Source: Gammaproteobacteria bacterium
Lineage (GTDB): Bacteria > Pseudomonadota > Gammaproteobacteria > Steroidobacterales > GCA-2729495
Direction of reading: 5' to 3'
Length of the DNA: 64,000 nt
NCBI GenBank assembly: GCA_020853135.1
Contig: JADYZO010000107.1
Location: 62,001-126,000, forward strand
Positions 1 to 12,798 of this stretch are shown one piece after another. A program made the position numbers and the translations under genes. Within the stretch, counting starts at the first letter, position 1. Every line of letters starts with the position of its first letter. The notes beneath the pieces were generated by a model. The model did not search any database. It saw only the letters and a list, made by a program, of their open reading frames with translations, and was not told where the DNA came from.

Positions 1-1
1 T

Positions 2-103
2 ATCCCGGGCCACGGCGGCATCCTCGACCGGGTCGACAGCGTGACTGCCGCAGCGCCGCTCTTCGTGCTCGAGGCGGGCTGGCTCGGCTGGCTCGGCGCA
101 TGA
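2..103 (+). CDS. cdsA: Phosphatidate cytidylyltransferase, C-terminal end (partial)
   Basis: Only the last 33 codons are in the window, read in the frame that starts at base 2 and ends at the TGA at 101-103. They contain [12 protein letters not shown], which matches the end of the CdsA family signature (H-G-G-x-x-D-R-x-D), followed by a hydrophobic tail. CdsA is an inner-membrane enzyme that makes CDP-diacylglycerol from phosphatidic acid and CTP for phospholipid synthesis. Its position directly before rseP and bamA matches the conserved gammaproteobacterial order. The 5' part lies outside the window. Confidence 0.85.
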   Translation: MPGHGGILDRVDSVTAAAPLFVLEAGWLGWLGA

Positions 104-236
104 GCCTGCCGCCGGTTGCAAGCGGGTTGCCGGCCTTGCGATCATGCGCTGCCACCGTCGCGCGGAGCGCGGCCCGCGCCCGGGCCGCGACCGGTCGCGA
201 GGCCATGGCTGGCAGACCGGGTGCATTTGCAGGCCT

Positions 237-1601
237 ATGAACTTCCTGACCTCCACGCTGGCATTCCTGGTGGCGATCGGCACACTCGTGGCCGTCCACG
301 AGTTCGGGCATTTCATCGCGGCCAGGCTGCTTGGTGTGCGGGTCCTGCGCTTCTCCATCGGTTTTGGCCGGCCGGTGTGGCTGCATCGCGCCGGACCTGA
401 CCACACCGAATACTGCCTCTCGGCGATCCCCTTCGGCGGCTACGTCAAGCTGCTCGACGAGCGTGACTGCCCCGTGGCGCTGGCCGAGCAGGGGCGGACC
501 TTCAACCGCCAGCCGGTGCACCGCCGCATGGTGATCCTGGCAGCGGGCCCGGCGTTCAACTTCTTCTTTGCCGTCGTCGCCTACTGGGCGATGTTCATGA
601 TCGGCGTGCCGGGCATGCGCCCCGTCGTGGGCGAGGTCACCGCGGATTCGGTCGCCGCAAGGGCCGGCCTGGTGGCGGGCGACGAGATCATCGAGGTGGG
701 CGGCACGCGCATCGCCACCTGGGAGGGTGCGGTGGTGGCCATGCTGGATGGCCTGCTCGACAATGGCCGCATCAGCCTGCAGCTGCGCCGCCAGACAGGC
801 GGCGAGCGGCTGGTGAACCTGGAGGCTGCGGGTCGTTCCGCGGAACTGACCGAGCCTGGCCGGCTGTTCCCCGGGCTGGGTTTTGCGCCCTGGGCACCCC
901 GCCTGCCCGCCGTGATCGGCGAGGTCATGGCGGGTGGTACCGCCGCAAGGGCCGGGCTGCGTGCGGGCGACCGGGTGCTCAGTGCCGACGGCCAGCCGGT
1001 CGGCAGCTGGCCGCAATGGGTGGAGTATGTGCGGGCGCGGCCCGGGAAGACCATCCTCACCGAGGTCCGCCGGGATGGCGTCACCCTCGAGCTGCGCCTC
1101 GATGTCGCGCGCGCCGACACGGAGGAGGGCGCCGTCGGGCGCATCGGTGCCTCGCCGCTCGTGCCCGCCGGCCTCTATGACGACATGCGTGCGGTGGAGC
1201 GCTTCGGCCCGGTGGCCGCCATGGGTGCGGCCATGACCCGCACCTGGGAGATGTCCAGCCTGACCCTGCGCATGATCGCGCGCATGCTCACCGGCGATGT
1301 CTCGGTGAAGAACATCAGCGGTCCGATCAACATCGCCCAGTACGCCGGCTACAGCGCCAGCGTCGGCCTCTCGCCCTTCCTCGGTTTCCTTGCCGTGGTG
1401 AGCCTCAGTCTTGGTATCCTTAACCTTTTGCCGGTGCCCATGCTTGATGGTGGCCAGATCGCCTACCAGTTCATCGAGTTCGCCAAGGGCTCGCCGCTCT
1501 CGGAACGCTCGCAGCTCATTGGCCAGCAGGTCGGCATCTTCCTGCTGCTGGCGCTCATGAGCTTTGCCTTCTACAACGACATTTCGCGACTCCTCGGCTG
1601 A
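237..1601 (+). CDS. rseP: RIP zinc metalloprotease RseP (site-2 protease)
   Basis: A 454-residue inner-membrane intramembrane protease that cuts RseA after the first-site cleavage and so releases sigma-E; it also clears signal-peptide remnants. The zinc motif HEFGH is at residues 21-25 in the first membrane helix, two PDZ domains lie in the periplasmic middle part, and the C-terminal NxxPxxxxDG motif runs from N396 to D404. The ATG at 237 was chosen because it puts the conserved N-terminal helix at the very start and gives the usual family length (about 450); the upstream 31 codons to 144 look non-coding. Its target system (rpoE-rseA-rseB) is at 32167-34378 in this window. Confidence 0.95.
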   Translation: MNFLTSTLAFLVAIGTLVAVHEFGHFIAARLLGVRVLRFSIGFGRPVWLHRAGPDHTEYCLSAIPFGGYVKLLDERDCPVALAEQGRTFNRQPVHRRMVILAAGPAFNFFFAVVAYWAMFMIGVPGMRPVVGEVTADSVAARAGLVAGDEIIEVGGTRIATWEGAVVAMLDGLLDNGRISLQLRRQTGGERLVNLEAAGRSAELTEPGRLFPGLGFAPWAPRLPAVIGEVMAGGTAARAGLRAGDRVLSADGQPVGSWPQWVEYVRARPGKTILTEVRRDGVTLELRLDVARADTEEGAVGRIGASPLVPAGLYDDMRAVERFGPVAAMGAAMTRTWEMSSLTLRMIARMLTGDVSVKNISGPINIAQYAGYSASVGLSPFLGFLAVVSLSLGILNLLPVPMLDGGQIAYQFIEFAKGSPLSERSQLIGQQVGIFLLLALMSFAFYNDISRLLG

Positions 1602-1605
1602 TTCC

Positions 1606-4026
1606 GTGACCAGGCCCGCAGATGGACCCCGCCAGCCCGGCCGCGTGCGCCGGTGGTTTGCCTGCCTCGCGCTGCTGGCGGTCGCCGCCGGTGCCTCCGC
1701 GGCGGACATGGTGGTGCGCGACATCCGCGTCGAGGGCCTGCAGCGGATTTCCGAAGGCACCGTGTTCAACTACCTGCCGGTCAACATCGGTGACAGGCTC
1801 GACCGCCAGCGCAGCCAGGAAGCACTGCGTGCGGTCTACGCCACCGGCTTCTTCCGGGACGTGGAGCTGCGCTGGGACAACGGCACGCTGGTGATCGCCG
1901 TGGCGGAGCGGCCTTCCATCGAGAGCTTCTCCATCACCGGCAACAAGGACATCAAGACCGAGGACCTGAACGAGTCGCTGGCGAAGATCGGCCTGAAGGC
2001 CGGCCGGATATTCAACCGCTCGGTGCTCGACGAGGTGGAGCAGTCGCTCACCGACCAGTACTACAGCCGCGGCAAGTACGCCGCCCGCGTCACCACCGAG
2101 GTCGAGGACCTGCCGGACAACAAGGTCAGGATCGCCATCAAGATCGTCGAGGGGGACCGGGCCCGGATCCGCCAGATCAACATCGTCGGCAACCACAGCT
2201 TCCCGACCGACGAGATCATCGAGGGCTTCCAGCTCAAGATGCCCAACTGGCTGTCCTTCATCCGCCAGGACGACCGTTACTCCCGCGAGGCGCTGCAGGG
2301 TGACCTCGAGACGCTGCGGTCCTTCTACATGGACCAGGGGTTTGCCGACTTCCGCATCGAATCGACCCAGGTCGCGCTGTCCCCCGACAAGCAGGACATC
2401 TTCATCACCATCAACCTGGTCGAGGGCGAGCGCTACCGGATCTCCAACGTCAAGCTGGCGGGCAACCTGATCCTGCAGGAGCAGGAACTCAACCCCTACG
2501 TCCTGGTCAAGCCGGGCCAGACCTATTCGCAGCGCACCATCACCCAGAGCGCCGACCTCATCCGCCTGCGCCTGGGCGAGGAGGGCTATGCCTTCGCCAG
2601 CGTCGAGCCGGTGCCCGAACTCGACAAGGCGGCCAAGACCGTGGCCATCACCCTGTACGTGGAGCCGAAGAGCCGCGTCTACGTGCGGCGCGTGAATTTC
2701 ACGGGCACCACCAGCATCAACGACGAGGTGCTGCGCCGCGAGGTGCGCCAGTTCGAGGGGGGCTTCCTGTCCAACAGCCGCCTGGAGCGGTCCAAGGTGC
2801 GCCTGCAGCGGCTGCCCTACATCGAGAAGGTGGAGTCGAGCACCAACCCGGTGCCGGGCACGCCGGACCTGGTGGACGTGGACTTCTCCATCAAGGAAGG
2901 GCTGCCGGGCCAGTTCGGCGGCGGCATCGGCTATTCCGGCGCCCAGGGCTTCCTGCTCAACGGCAACCTCGTGCACACCAATTTCCTCGGCACCGGCGAG
3001 CGGGTTTCCGCCGACGTCAGCACGAGCAAATACCGGACCATCTACAGCCTCTCGCACACGGATCCGTACACCACCATCGACGAGGTGAGCCGGACCATCA
3101 GCCTGTCCTACCGCGACATCACCCAGTACACCTCCGGCGCGTCGAACTTCTCCACCGAGACCGCGGCACTGTCGGTGGAGTACGGTTATCCGATCACGGA
3201 GTTCCAGCGCCTGATCTTCGGTTTCAGCTGGCAGGAGTCCAACCTGCTGGCCGACAGCTACAGCAGTGCCCAGGCCCGGGAATGGGTGCAGCACAACGGC
3301 AGCGGCTTCGCCGAGAAGATCAACGGCGGGGGCGAGGTGTACGGCACGAACTTCAGCAGCTTCGACCTGGTCGCCGGCTGGATGTACGACAGCCGCAACC
3401 GTGCCCTGTTCGCCGATCGCGGCGCGCGCCACCGCTTCACCGTGTCCACCACCGTGCCCGGGAGCGATGTCGAGTACTACACCCTCAACTACACCGGCGT
3501 GCAGTACTTCCCCATGGGGACGTACTTCACGCTGGCCGTGAATGTCGATCTCGGCTTCGGCGACAGCTACGGCGACACCACGGCCATCGTGCCGTTCAAG
3601 AACTTCTTCGCCGGCGGCCCCGACACGGTGCGTGGCTACCGCGACAACTTCCTCGGTCCCCGTGACAGCTACGGCAACCCCTACGGCGGCAACCTGCTGG
3701 TCGCGGCCCAGACCGAACTGATCCTGCCGATCCCCGAGAAGTGGCGCTCGCGCTCGCGGCTGACGCTGTTCTACGATCTGGGCAACGTGTTTTCCACCGG
3801 CGGGGCGACCTTCACTGCGCCCTACCCGAACAACACGGTGCCGATCGACTACAATTTCAGCCTGAGTGAGCTGAAGCAGTCGGTGGGCATCTCCGCCCAG
3901 TGGCTGGCGCCGCTGGGCCTGTTCCGCTTCAGCTACGGTTTCCCGCTCAACGCCAAAAAGGCCACCGCGTTCTCCTACGGGGACGAGACCGAGGAGTTCC
4001 AGTTCTCGATAGGCGGGGCGTTCTAG
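1606..4026 (+). CDS. bamA: Outer membrane protein assembly factor BamA
   Basis: About 806 residues. It is the core of the BAM complex, which folds and inserts beta-barrel proteins into the outer membrane. A signal peptide (hydrophobic stretch ending in GASA) precedes five POTRA repeats, then a C-terminal 16-strand barrel with the VRGYR motif of the Omp85 family near base 3630; the protein ends in an aromatic residue (F), as outer-membrane barrels do. The start is uncertain. A TTG at 1564 would overlap rseP by 38 bases, a GTG at 1606 lies just after the rseP stop, and a GTG at 1645 would begin the signal peptide with RRW. I use 1606. It lies between rseP and skp, as in most Gammaproteobacteria. 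Confidence 0.95.
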   Translation: MTRPADGPRQPGRVRRWFACLALLAVAAGASAADMVVRDIRVEGLQRISEGTVFNYLPVNIGDRLDRQRSQEALRAVYATGFFRDVELRWDNGTLVIAVAERPSIESFSITGNKDIKTEDLNESLAKIGLKAGRIFNRSVLDEVEQSLTDQYYSRGKYAARVTTEVEDLPDNKVRIAIKIVEGDRARIRQINIVGNHSFPTDEIIEGFQLKMPNWLSFIRQDDRYSREALQGDLETLRSFYMDQGFADFRIESTQVALSPDKQDIFITINLVEGERYRISNVKLAGNLILQEQELNPYVLVKPGQTYSQRTITQSADLIRLRLGEEGYAFASVEPVPELDKAAKTVAITLYVEPKSRVYVRRVNFTGTTSINDEVLRREVRQFEGGFLSNSRLERSKVRLQRLPYIEKVESSTNPVPGTPDLVDVDFSIKEGLPGQFGGGIGYSGAQGFLLNGNLVHTNFLGTGERVSADVSTSKYRTIYSLSHTDPYTTIDEVSRTISLSYRDITQYTSGASNFSTETAALSVEYGYPITEFQRLIFGFSWQESNLLADSYSSAQAREWVQHNGSGFAEKINGGGEVYGTNFSSFDLVAGWMYDSRNRALFADRGARHRFTVSTTVPGSDVEYYTLNYTGVQYFPMGTYFTLAVNVDLGFGDSYGDTTAIVPFKNFFAGGPDTVRGYRDNFLGPRDSYGNPYGGNLLVAAQTELILPIPEKWRSRSRLTLFYDLGNVFSTGGATFTAPYPNNTVPIDYNFSLSELKQSVGISAQWLAPLGLFRFSYGFPLNAKKATAFSYGDETEEFQFSIGGAF

Positions 4027-4053
4027 GCCATGCAACCAGAAGGATCAGCAGAC

Positions 4054-4605
4054 ATGATGCGACGTTCAACGATTCTCCGGACACTCCTGGCCGCAGCGTT
4101 GCTGCTCCCGGGGCTGGCAGCGGCCCAGGCGGCCCCGGCGCTGAAGATCGGCGTGGTGGATTTCGCCCGCCTCGTCAAGGAATCACCCCAGGCCGAGGCC
4201 ACGCTCAAGGCGCTGGAGAACGAGTTCGCCCCGCGGCAGCGGGACCTGGTGGCCAAGCAGAACGAACTGAAGGACCGGCAGGCCAAGCTGCAGAAGGATG
4301 CCGCGGTGATGGGTGCCGACGAGCGGCGCAACGCCGAGAGCAAGTTCCGCGACGACGAGCGTGAGCTGGGCCGGCGCGTGAATGCCTTCCAGGAGGACAT
4401 CAACGTGCGCCGCAACGAGGAACTCGGCAAGCTGCAGGTCGACCTCCTGCGCGAAGTGCAGTCCTTCGCCAAGCAGCGTGGCTATGACCTCATCGTGGGC
4501 GACGGCGTGCTCTATGCCACCCAGAGCCTCGACCTGACCGCGCAGATCCTGGCCAGCGTGCAGGCGGGCTACAAGGCCAAGCCGGCGGCACCGGCCAAGC
4601 CCTGA
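4054..4605 (+). CDS. skp: Periplasmic chaperone Skp/OmpH
   Basis: A 183-residue periplasmic chaperone that carries unfolded outer-membrane proteins to BamA. It has a signal peptide with cleavage near AAAQA, then the [10 protein letters not shown] segment typical of the OmpH family and a long charged coiled-coil region (rich in K, E, R, Q), as in the tentacle helices of Skp. An earlier in-frame ATG at 4030 exists, but the clear ribosome-binding site AGAAGGA at 4038-4044, nine bases before the ATG at 4054, decides for the later start. It follows bamA by 27 bases and is probably co-transcribed with it. Confidence 0.9.
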   Translation: MMRRSTILRTLLAAALLLPGLAAAQAAPALKIGVVDFARLVKESPQAEATLKALENEFAPRQRDLVAKQNELKDRQAKLQKDAAVMGADERRNAESKFRDDERELGRRVNAFQEDINVRRNEELGKLQVDLLREVQSFAKQRGYDLIVGDGVLYATQSLDLTAQILASVQAGYKAKPAAPAKP

Positions 4606-4649
4606 GGGCAGGCGGCGGGCATGCGCGAGGCGCACGCGGCGTGGCTGGC

Positions 4650-5681
4650 ATGGGCATGACGCTGGCGGCACTGGCGGTCCGGCACGGCTGCGAATTGCGC
4701 GGTGATCCCGACGTCACCGTGGACCACGTCGCCACGCTCGCCGCCGCCGGCCCGGGCGCGCTGGCCTTCCTCGCCAACCCGCAGTACCGCCCGCAGCTGG
4801 CGGCCACCCGGGCGAGCGCCGTGGTGCTGGATGCGCAGTCGGCGGACGCCTGTCCGGCGGCCTGCCTGGTCAGCAGCAACCCTTATCTCGCCTACGCGCA
4901 CATGGCCGCGGACCTGCATCCGCTGCCCCCGCCGCGTCCCGGGGTCGCCGGGAGCGCCAGCGTCGCCGGATCGGCGAGGCTCGGCACCGGCGTGCAGGTG
5001 GACGCCGGCGCGGTGATCGGCGAGGGCGCGGTGATCGGCGAGCGGGCCATCATCGGGCCCAACGCAGTGGTCGGTGCGGGCTGCGTCCTCGGCGAGGATA
5101 CCCGCATCATGGCCGGCGTCGTGCTCGGTGATCGCGTGCGCATCGGGCGTCGCTGCCTGATCCACCCCAACGCGGTGATCGGCGCCGACGGCTTCGGCAA
5201 TGCCCGGGGCCCGGGTGGCGCCTGGACCAAGGTGCCGCAGGTCGGCGGCGTGATGATCGGCGACGACGTGGAGATCGGTGCGCTCACCTCGGTGGACCGC
5301 GGTGCGATCGGCGACACCGTGATTGGCAACGGGGTGCGGCTCGACAACCAGATCCAGGTGGGGCACAACGTCACCATCGGCGAGCACACGGCCATTGCCG
5401 CGCAGGTGGGCATCTCCGGCAGCACGCAGATCGGTGCCCGCTGCATCATCGCCGGGAAGGTCGGCTTCGCCGGCCACCTGACCGTGGCCGACGATGTCGT
5501 CATCAGCGGCGGAGCCAGTGTCACCCGGTCGATCGGCAAGCCGGGCGTCTATGGTGGCGCCATTCCCGCGGATGAGGCGCGCCAGTGGCGCAAGAACGCC
5601 GTGCGCTTCGGCCAGCTGGACCAGCTGGTGCGGCGGCTGCATGCGCTTGAGGCGGCCCTGGGCAGGCGGGGTGCGAAATGA
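4650..5681 (+). CDS. lpxD: UDP-3-O-(3-hydroxyacyl)glucosamine N-acyltransferase LpxD
   Basis: Third step of lipid A synthesis: adds the second hydroxyacyl chain, from acyl-ACP, to the amino group of UDP-3-O-acylglucosamine in the cytoplasm. The 343-residue protein has an N-terminal uridine-binding domain and a left-handed beta-helix of hexapeptide repeats (many I/V-G motifs between about residues 100 and 310). With the ATG at 4650 the expected catalytic histidine in QVGHNV is residue 239, the same number as in E. coli. A GTG at 4641 would add three residues. The gene overlaps lpxA by four bases (ATGA); the fabZ gene normally between them is missing. Confidence 0.95.
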   Translation: MGMTLAALAVRHGCELRGDPDVTVDHVATLAAAGPGALAFLANPQYRPQLAATRASAVVLDAQSADACPAACLVSSNPYLAYAHMAADLHPLPPPRPGVAGSASVAGSARLGTGVQVDAGAVIGEGAVIGERAIIGPNAVVGAGCVLGEDTRIMAGVVLGDRVRIGRRCLIHPNAVIGADGFGNARGPGGAWTKVPQVGGVMIGDDVEIGALTSVDRGAIGDTVIGNGVRLDNQIQVGHNVTIGEHTAIAAQVGISGSTQIGARCIIAGKVGFAGHLTVADDVVISGGASVTRSIGKPGVYGGAIPADEARQWRKNAVRFGQLDQLVRRLHALEAALGRRGAK

Positions 5682-6448
5682 TCCACGGGACGGCGATCAT
5701 CTCCCCGGAAGCGGAACTGGCCGCCGACGTCACGGTCGGCCCCTACAGCATCATCGGGGCGCAGGTGCGCATCGGCGCAGGCTCGGTGATCGGCCCGCAC
5801 GTGGTCATCAAGGGGCCGACGACGCTGGGCGCCGGCAACCGCGTGTTCCAGTTCGCCTCCATCGGCGACGACCCGCAGGACAAGAAATACGCGGGTGAGG
5901 CGACGCGGCTGGAGATCGGTGATCGCAACACCATCCGTGAGTATTGCACCATCAACCGCGGCACGGCCCAGGATGCCGGCGTGACCCGCGTGGGCAACGA
6001 CAACTGGCTGATGGCCTACACGCACGTCGCCCACGACTGCCAGCTCGGCAATGGCGTGATCATGTCGAACAACGCCACGCTGGCCGGGCACGTCCACGTG
6101 GAGGACTTCGTGATCCTGAGCGGTTTCTGCGCCGTGCACCAGTTCTGCCGCATCGGGGCGCACGCCTTCATCGGCGGGCTCTCCGGCGTGACCCGCGACG
6201 TGCTGCCCTTCATGATGGTCGCCGGCCATCCGCCCGAGCCGCGCGGCATCAACCAGGAGGGCCTCAAGCGCCGCGGCTTCACCGCGGAACAGCTGCGCAA
6301 CCTCAAGGAGGCCTACCGCATCCTCTACCGCTCGGGGCTGCGCCTGGTGGAGGCCCGCGAGCAGCTGGCGGCGCTGGCGGCCACCCAGCCCGAGGTGCGT
6401 GCCATCCTCGAGTTCCTCGACCGCTCGGAACGCAGCATTGTCCGCTAG
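5678..6448 (+). CDS. lpxA: UDP-N-acetylglucosamine acyltransferase LpxA
   Basis: First committed step of lipid A synthesis: transfers a 3-hydroxyacyl chain from ACP to UDP-GlcNAc. The 256-residue protein is a hexapeptide-repeat left-handed beta-helix with the conserved HVAHDC segment (catalytic-type histidine at about residue 119) and [10 protein letters not shown] near the C-terminal end of the helix. Length and motifs match the family. Its ATG lies in the overlap ATGA with the lpxD stop, so translation is probably coupled. The next gene, lpxB, follows after 26 bases. Confidence 0.96.
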   Translation: MIHGTAIISPEAELAADVTVGPYSIIGAQVRIGAGSVIGPHVVIKGPTTLGAGNRVFQFASIGDDPQDKKYAGEATRLEIGDRNTIREYCTINRGTAQDAGVTRVGNDNWLMAYTHVAHDCQLGNGVIMSNNATLAGHVHVEDFVILSGFCAVHQFCRIGAHAFIGGLSGVTRDVLPFMMVAGHPPEPRGINQEGLKRRGFTAEQLRNLKEAYRILYRSGLRLVEAREQLAALAATQPEVRAILEFLDRSERSIVR

Positions 6449-6474
6449 CCCCTGGGCGGGCGGGGCAGGCCGCC

Positions 6475-7614
6475 ATGCGCATCGTCCTGGTTGCCGGTGA
6501 GGCCTCGGGCGACCAGCTGGGCGCCGGACTGATCGGGGCGCTGCGCCGGCTGCAGCCGGATGCACAGTTCGCCGGGATCGCGGGCCCGGCCATGCAGGCG
6601 GCCGGTTGCGCGGCCTGGTATCCCGCCGAGGAGCTGGCCGTGATGGGCCTCACCGAGGTGCTGCGCCACCTGCCGCGGCTGGCGCGGCTGCGGCGCGCGC
6701 TCGTGGAGCGCATCCTCGCCGATCCGCCCGATGTCTACGTCGGCATCGACGCCCCGGACTTCAACCTGCGCATCGAGCCGGTGCTGCGGCGTGCGGGCAT
6801 CCGCACGGTCCACTACGTGTCCCCGAGCGTCTGGGCCTGGCGCCGCGGCCGCGTGCGGCTGTTGCGCGCCGCCTGCGACCGCGTGCTGTGCCTGCTGCCC
6901 TTCGAAGCGCCATTCCTCGAGGCCGCCGGGGTGAGCGCCACCTTCGTCGGCCACCCGCTGGCCGATGCCATCCCGCCACAGAGCGATCGCGAAGCGGCCC
7001 GCCGTGCCCTCGGGCTGGGCGCCGGCACGGTGGTGGGGTTGCTGCCGGGCAGCCGGCTCGGCGAGGTGACGCGCCTGGCGGCGCCGTTCCTGGATGCGGC
7101 GGTGCTCCTGGCCCGCGACTGGCCCGGCATGCGTTTCCTCGCGCCAATGGCCACGGCGCGCGTGCGCGAGGCCTTCGCGGCCGAACTGGCGCAACATCCT
7201 GACGCACCGCCCGTGCAGCTGGTGGACGGGCGCGCGCGCGAGGTCATGGCGGCCAGCGACGGCCTGCTGGTGGCCTCCGGCACCGCCACCCTGGAGGCGG
7301 CGCTGGTCGGGCGGCCGATGGTCGTTGCCTATCGCCTGGCGCCGCTGACCTACTGGCTCGCACGCGGCCTGCGCCTGGTCAGGCTGGCGCACTTCTCGCT
7401 GCCGAACCTGCTGGCCGGCGAGGCGCTCGTGCCCGAACTGCTGCAGGAGGAAGTCACCGCGGCACGGCTGGCCGCCGAACTGGACGCCATCCTGCGCTCA
7501 CCCGGACGCCAGCAGGCGCTGGCCCGGCGCTTCGCGGACCTGCACCGCGAACTGCGCCGCGATGCCAGCGCGAGGGCCGCCCGCGCGACGCTGGAGGTGG
7601 CCGCGCAGCGCTGA
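6475..7614 (+). CDS. lpxB: Lipid-A-disaccharide synthase LpxB
   Basis: Condenses UDP-2,3-diacylglucosamine with lipid X to form the lipid A disaccharide at the inner face of the cytoplasmic membrane (glycosyltransferase family 19). The 379-residue protein begins with VAGEASGDQLGA, the typical LpxB N-terminus, and has YVSPSVWAWRRGR and the nucleotide-sugar region LLPGSR. The open frame extends far upstream without a stop, but the ATG at 6475 is the one that starts the conserved N-terminus. It is the fourth gene of the bamA-skp-lpxD-lpxA-lpxB run. Confidence 0.96.
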   Translation: MRIVLVAGEASGDQLGAGLIGALRRLQPDAQFAGIAGPAMQAAGCAAWYPAEELAVMGLTEVLRHLPRLARLRRALVERILADPPDVYVGIDAPDFNLRIEPVLRRAGIRTVHYVSPSVWAWRRGRVRLLRAACDRVLCLLPFEAPFLEAAGVSATFVGHPLADAIPPQSDREAARRALGLGAGTVVGLLPGSRLGEVTRLAAPFLDAAVLLARDWPGMRFLAPMATARVREAFAAELAQHPDAPPVQLVDGRAREVMAASDGLLVASGTATLEAALVGRPMVVAYRLAPLTYWLARGLRLVRLAHFSLPNLLAGEALVPELLQEEVTAARLAAELDAILRSPGRQQALARRFADLHRELRRDASARAARATLEVAAQR

Positions 7615-7640
7615 AGGCCGCAGGCGGGGTTGCTCCTCCC

Positions 7641-7646
7641 TATAAT
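7641..7646 (+). promoter_or_regulatory. TATAAT-like -10 element before rnhB
   Basis: A perfect TATAAT lies eight bases before the rnhB ATG in otherwise GC-rich sequence. I see no good -35 element 16-18 bases upstream, and the distance to the start codon would leave almost no leader, so it may be chance or a start for downstream dnaE. Low confidence. Confidence 0.2.
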
Positions 7647-7654
7647 CCACTTCC

Positions 7655-8280
7655 ATGACGCCGCACCGGGCCGCTGTTCTCCCGCATCACCCGCCTGCCG
7701 CCGGGACGGGCGGGGTGGACGAGGCGGGCCGCGGGCCGCTGGCGGGCGCGGTGGTCGCCGCGGTGGTGGTGCTGGCCCCGGGGCAGCTGATCGAGGGCGT
7801 GCGCGATTCCAAGCTGCTGTCGGCCGCGCAGCGCGAGCGCCTCGCCCTGCGCATCCGCGGCGAGGCGCTGGGCTGGGCGCTCGGTCGTGCGGCAGTGGCC
7901 GAGATCGACCGCCTGAACATCCTCAATGCCACGTTCCTCGCGATGGAGCGCGCCGTGGCCGGGCTGGCAGTCCCGCCGCGGGAACTGGCGGTGGACGGCA
8001 ACCGGGCGCCGCGCTTCGCCGGCTTCGCCGGCGTGGTGCGCACGGTGGTGGGCGGCGACCGTTCCTGTCCGGCGATCGCTGCCGCATCCATCCTCGCCAA
8101 GGTCGCGCGCGATGCGGAGATGCTCGAGCTGGATGCCGCCTACCCGGGCTACGGCTTCGCACGCCACAAGGGCTATCCCACGGCGGAGCACCGCGCGGTG
8201 CTCGCGCAGCGGGGTCCCTGCGCGGCGCACCGGCGCAGTTTCGCGCCGGTGCGCGCGGCGATGCCGGGCGGGGCCTGCGC

Positions 8281-8284
<4 letters not shown>
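7655..8284 (+). CDS. rnhB: Ribonuclease HII
   Basis: Cuts the RNA strand of RNA-DNA hybrids and removes misincorporated ribonucleotides. The 209-residue protein has the diagnostic [12 protein letters not shown] block (first catalytic D-E pair), DSKLLS, and the aspartate-bearing blocks around VDGNR and the segment [12 protein letters not shown]. It sits between lpxB and dnaE as in E. coli, and its stop overlaps the dnaE start (ATGA). The N-terminal 19 residues before GVDEAG are not conserved; no better start is visible. Confidence 0.94.
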
Positions 8285-11769
<3,485 letters not shown>

Positions 11770-11778
11770 TGCCGTGCT

Positions 11779-11805
11779 TGTGCGCACCGTCCCGGTGGCT
11801 ATAGT
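11779..11805 (+). promoter_or_regulatory. Possible promoter before accA
   Basis: TTGTGC at 11779-11784 and TATAGT at 11800-11805 with a short 15-base spacer lie in the 69-base gap between dnaE and accA. The short spacer makes this a weak sigma-70 candidate. Confidence 0.25.
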
Positions 11806-11838
11806 GTCAGCGCAGCTGGCTTCGGGGATCACCCGCTG

Positions 11839-12798
11839 ATGGACCTCAATTTCCTGGATTTCGAACAGCCGATCGCCGAGCTCGAGGCGAAGATCGAGGA
11901 GCTGCGCTTCGTCGGCGACGACTCGGAGGTCAACATCAGCGATGAGATCGAGCGCCTCAAGGAGAAGAGCGAGGCGCTCACCCGCAGCATCTTTGCCAGC
12001 CTGAGTTCCTGGCAGGTGGCACAGCTGGCCCGCCACCCGCTGCGGCCCTACACACTGGATTACCTCGAGGTCATCAGCCCGGATTTCCAGGAGTTGCATG
12101 GCGAGCGGATGTTCGCCGATGACCCGGCCATCGTCGGCGGCCTCGGCCGGCTGGATGGCCGGCCGGTCATGTTCATCGGCCACCAGAAGGGGCGCGACAC
12201 CAAGGCGCGGGTCAGGCGCAACTACGGCATGCCGAAGCCCGAGGGTTATCGCAAGGCACTGCGGCTCATGCAGCTGGCCGAGCGGTTCCGCCTGCCGGTG
12301 GTCACGCTGATCGACACGCCCGGCGCCTACCCGGGACTCGACGCCGAGGAGCGCGGCCAGAGCGAGGCGATCGCCCGCAACCTGTTCGAGATGGCGCGCC
12401 TGAAGACGCCCATCATCAGCGTGGTGATCGGCGAGGGCGGCTCCGGCGGCGCCCTGGCCATCGGTGTCGCCGACCGCCTCATCATGCTCGAGTATGCCGT
12501 CTACTCGGTTATCTCCCCGGAAGGCTGCGCCAGCATCCTGTGGAAGAGCGCGGAGAAGGCGGAGACCGCCGCGGAGGCCATGGGCATCACCGCGCCCCGC
12601 CTGCTGTCGCTCGGCCTGGTGGATGAGCTCGTGCGCGAGCCGCTCGGCGGGGCGCACCGCGATCCGCAGGCCAGCGCGGCGAGCCTGCATGCCGCGCTGC
12701 TGGCCAACCTGCGTGACCTGGAGTTGCTGGACACCGCCGAGCTGCTCAGGCGCCGCCAGGCGCGCCTGCAGTCCTTCGGCCGCTTCCGCGAGAGCTGA
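11839..12798 (+). CDS. accA: Acetyl-CoA carboxylase carboxyltransferase subunit alpha
   Basis: Transfers carboxyl from biotin-BCCP to acetyl-CoA, the first step of fatty acid synthesis; works as an alpha2beta2 complex with AccD. The 319 residues match the family length (E. coli 319), with [15 protein letters not shown] at the N-terminus, the crotonase-like carboxyltransferase fold with [11 protein letters not shown], and [12 protein letters not shown]. It follows dnaE as in E. coli. Its stop overlaps the tilS start by one base (TGATG). Confidence 0.97.
   Translation: MDLNFLDFEQPIAELEAKIEELRFVGDDSEVNISDEIERLKEKSEALTRSIFASLSSWQVAQLARHPLRPYTLDYLEVISPDFQELHGERMFADDPAIVGGLGRLDGRPVMFIGHQKGRDTKARVRRNYGMPKPEGYRKALRLMQLAERFRLPVVTLIDTPGAYPGLDAEERGQSEAIARNLFEMARLKTPIISVVIGEGGSGGALAIGVADRLIMLEYAVYSVISPEGCASILWKSAEKAETAAEAMGITAPRLLSLGLVDELVREPLGGAHRDPQASAASLHAALLANLRDLELLDTAELLRRRQARLQSFGRFRES

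Noticed and set aside
104-236. Open frames between cdsA and rseP (starts at 116 and 144)
   Set aside because: No conservation or family motif. The rseP N-terminus begins clearly at 237, and dxr, which sits here in some genomes, is not present.
1555-4035. An 826-codon minus-strand frame opposite bamA, and a similar 896-codon frame opposite sdhA-sdhB (28725-31415)
   Set aside because: Same explanation: antisense shadows of highly expressed GC-rich genes, with no recognisable motifs.
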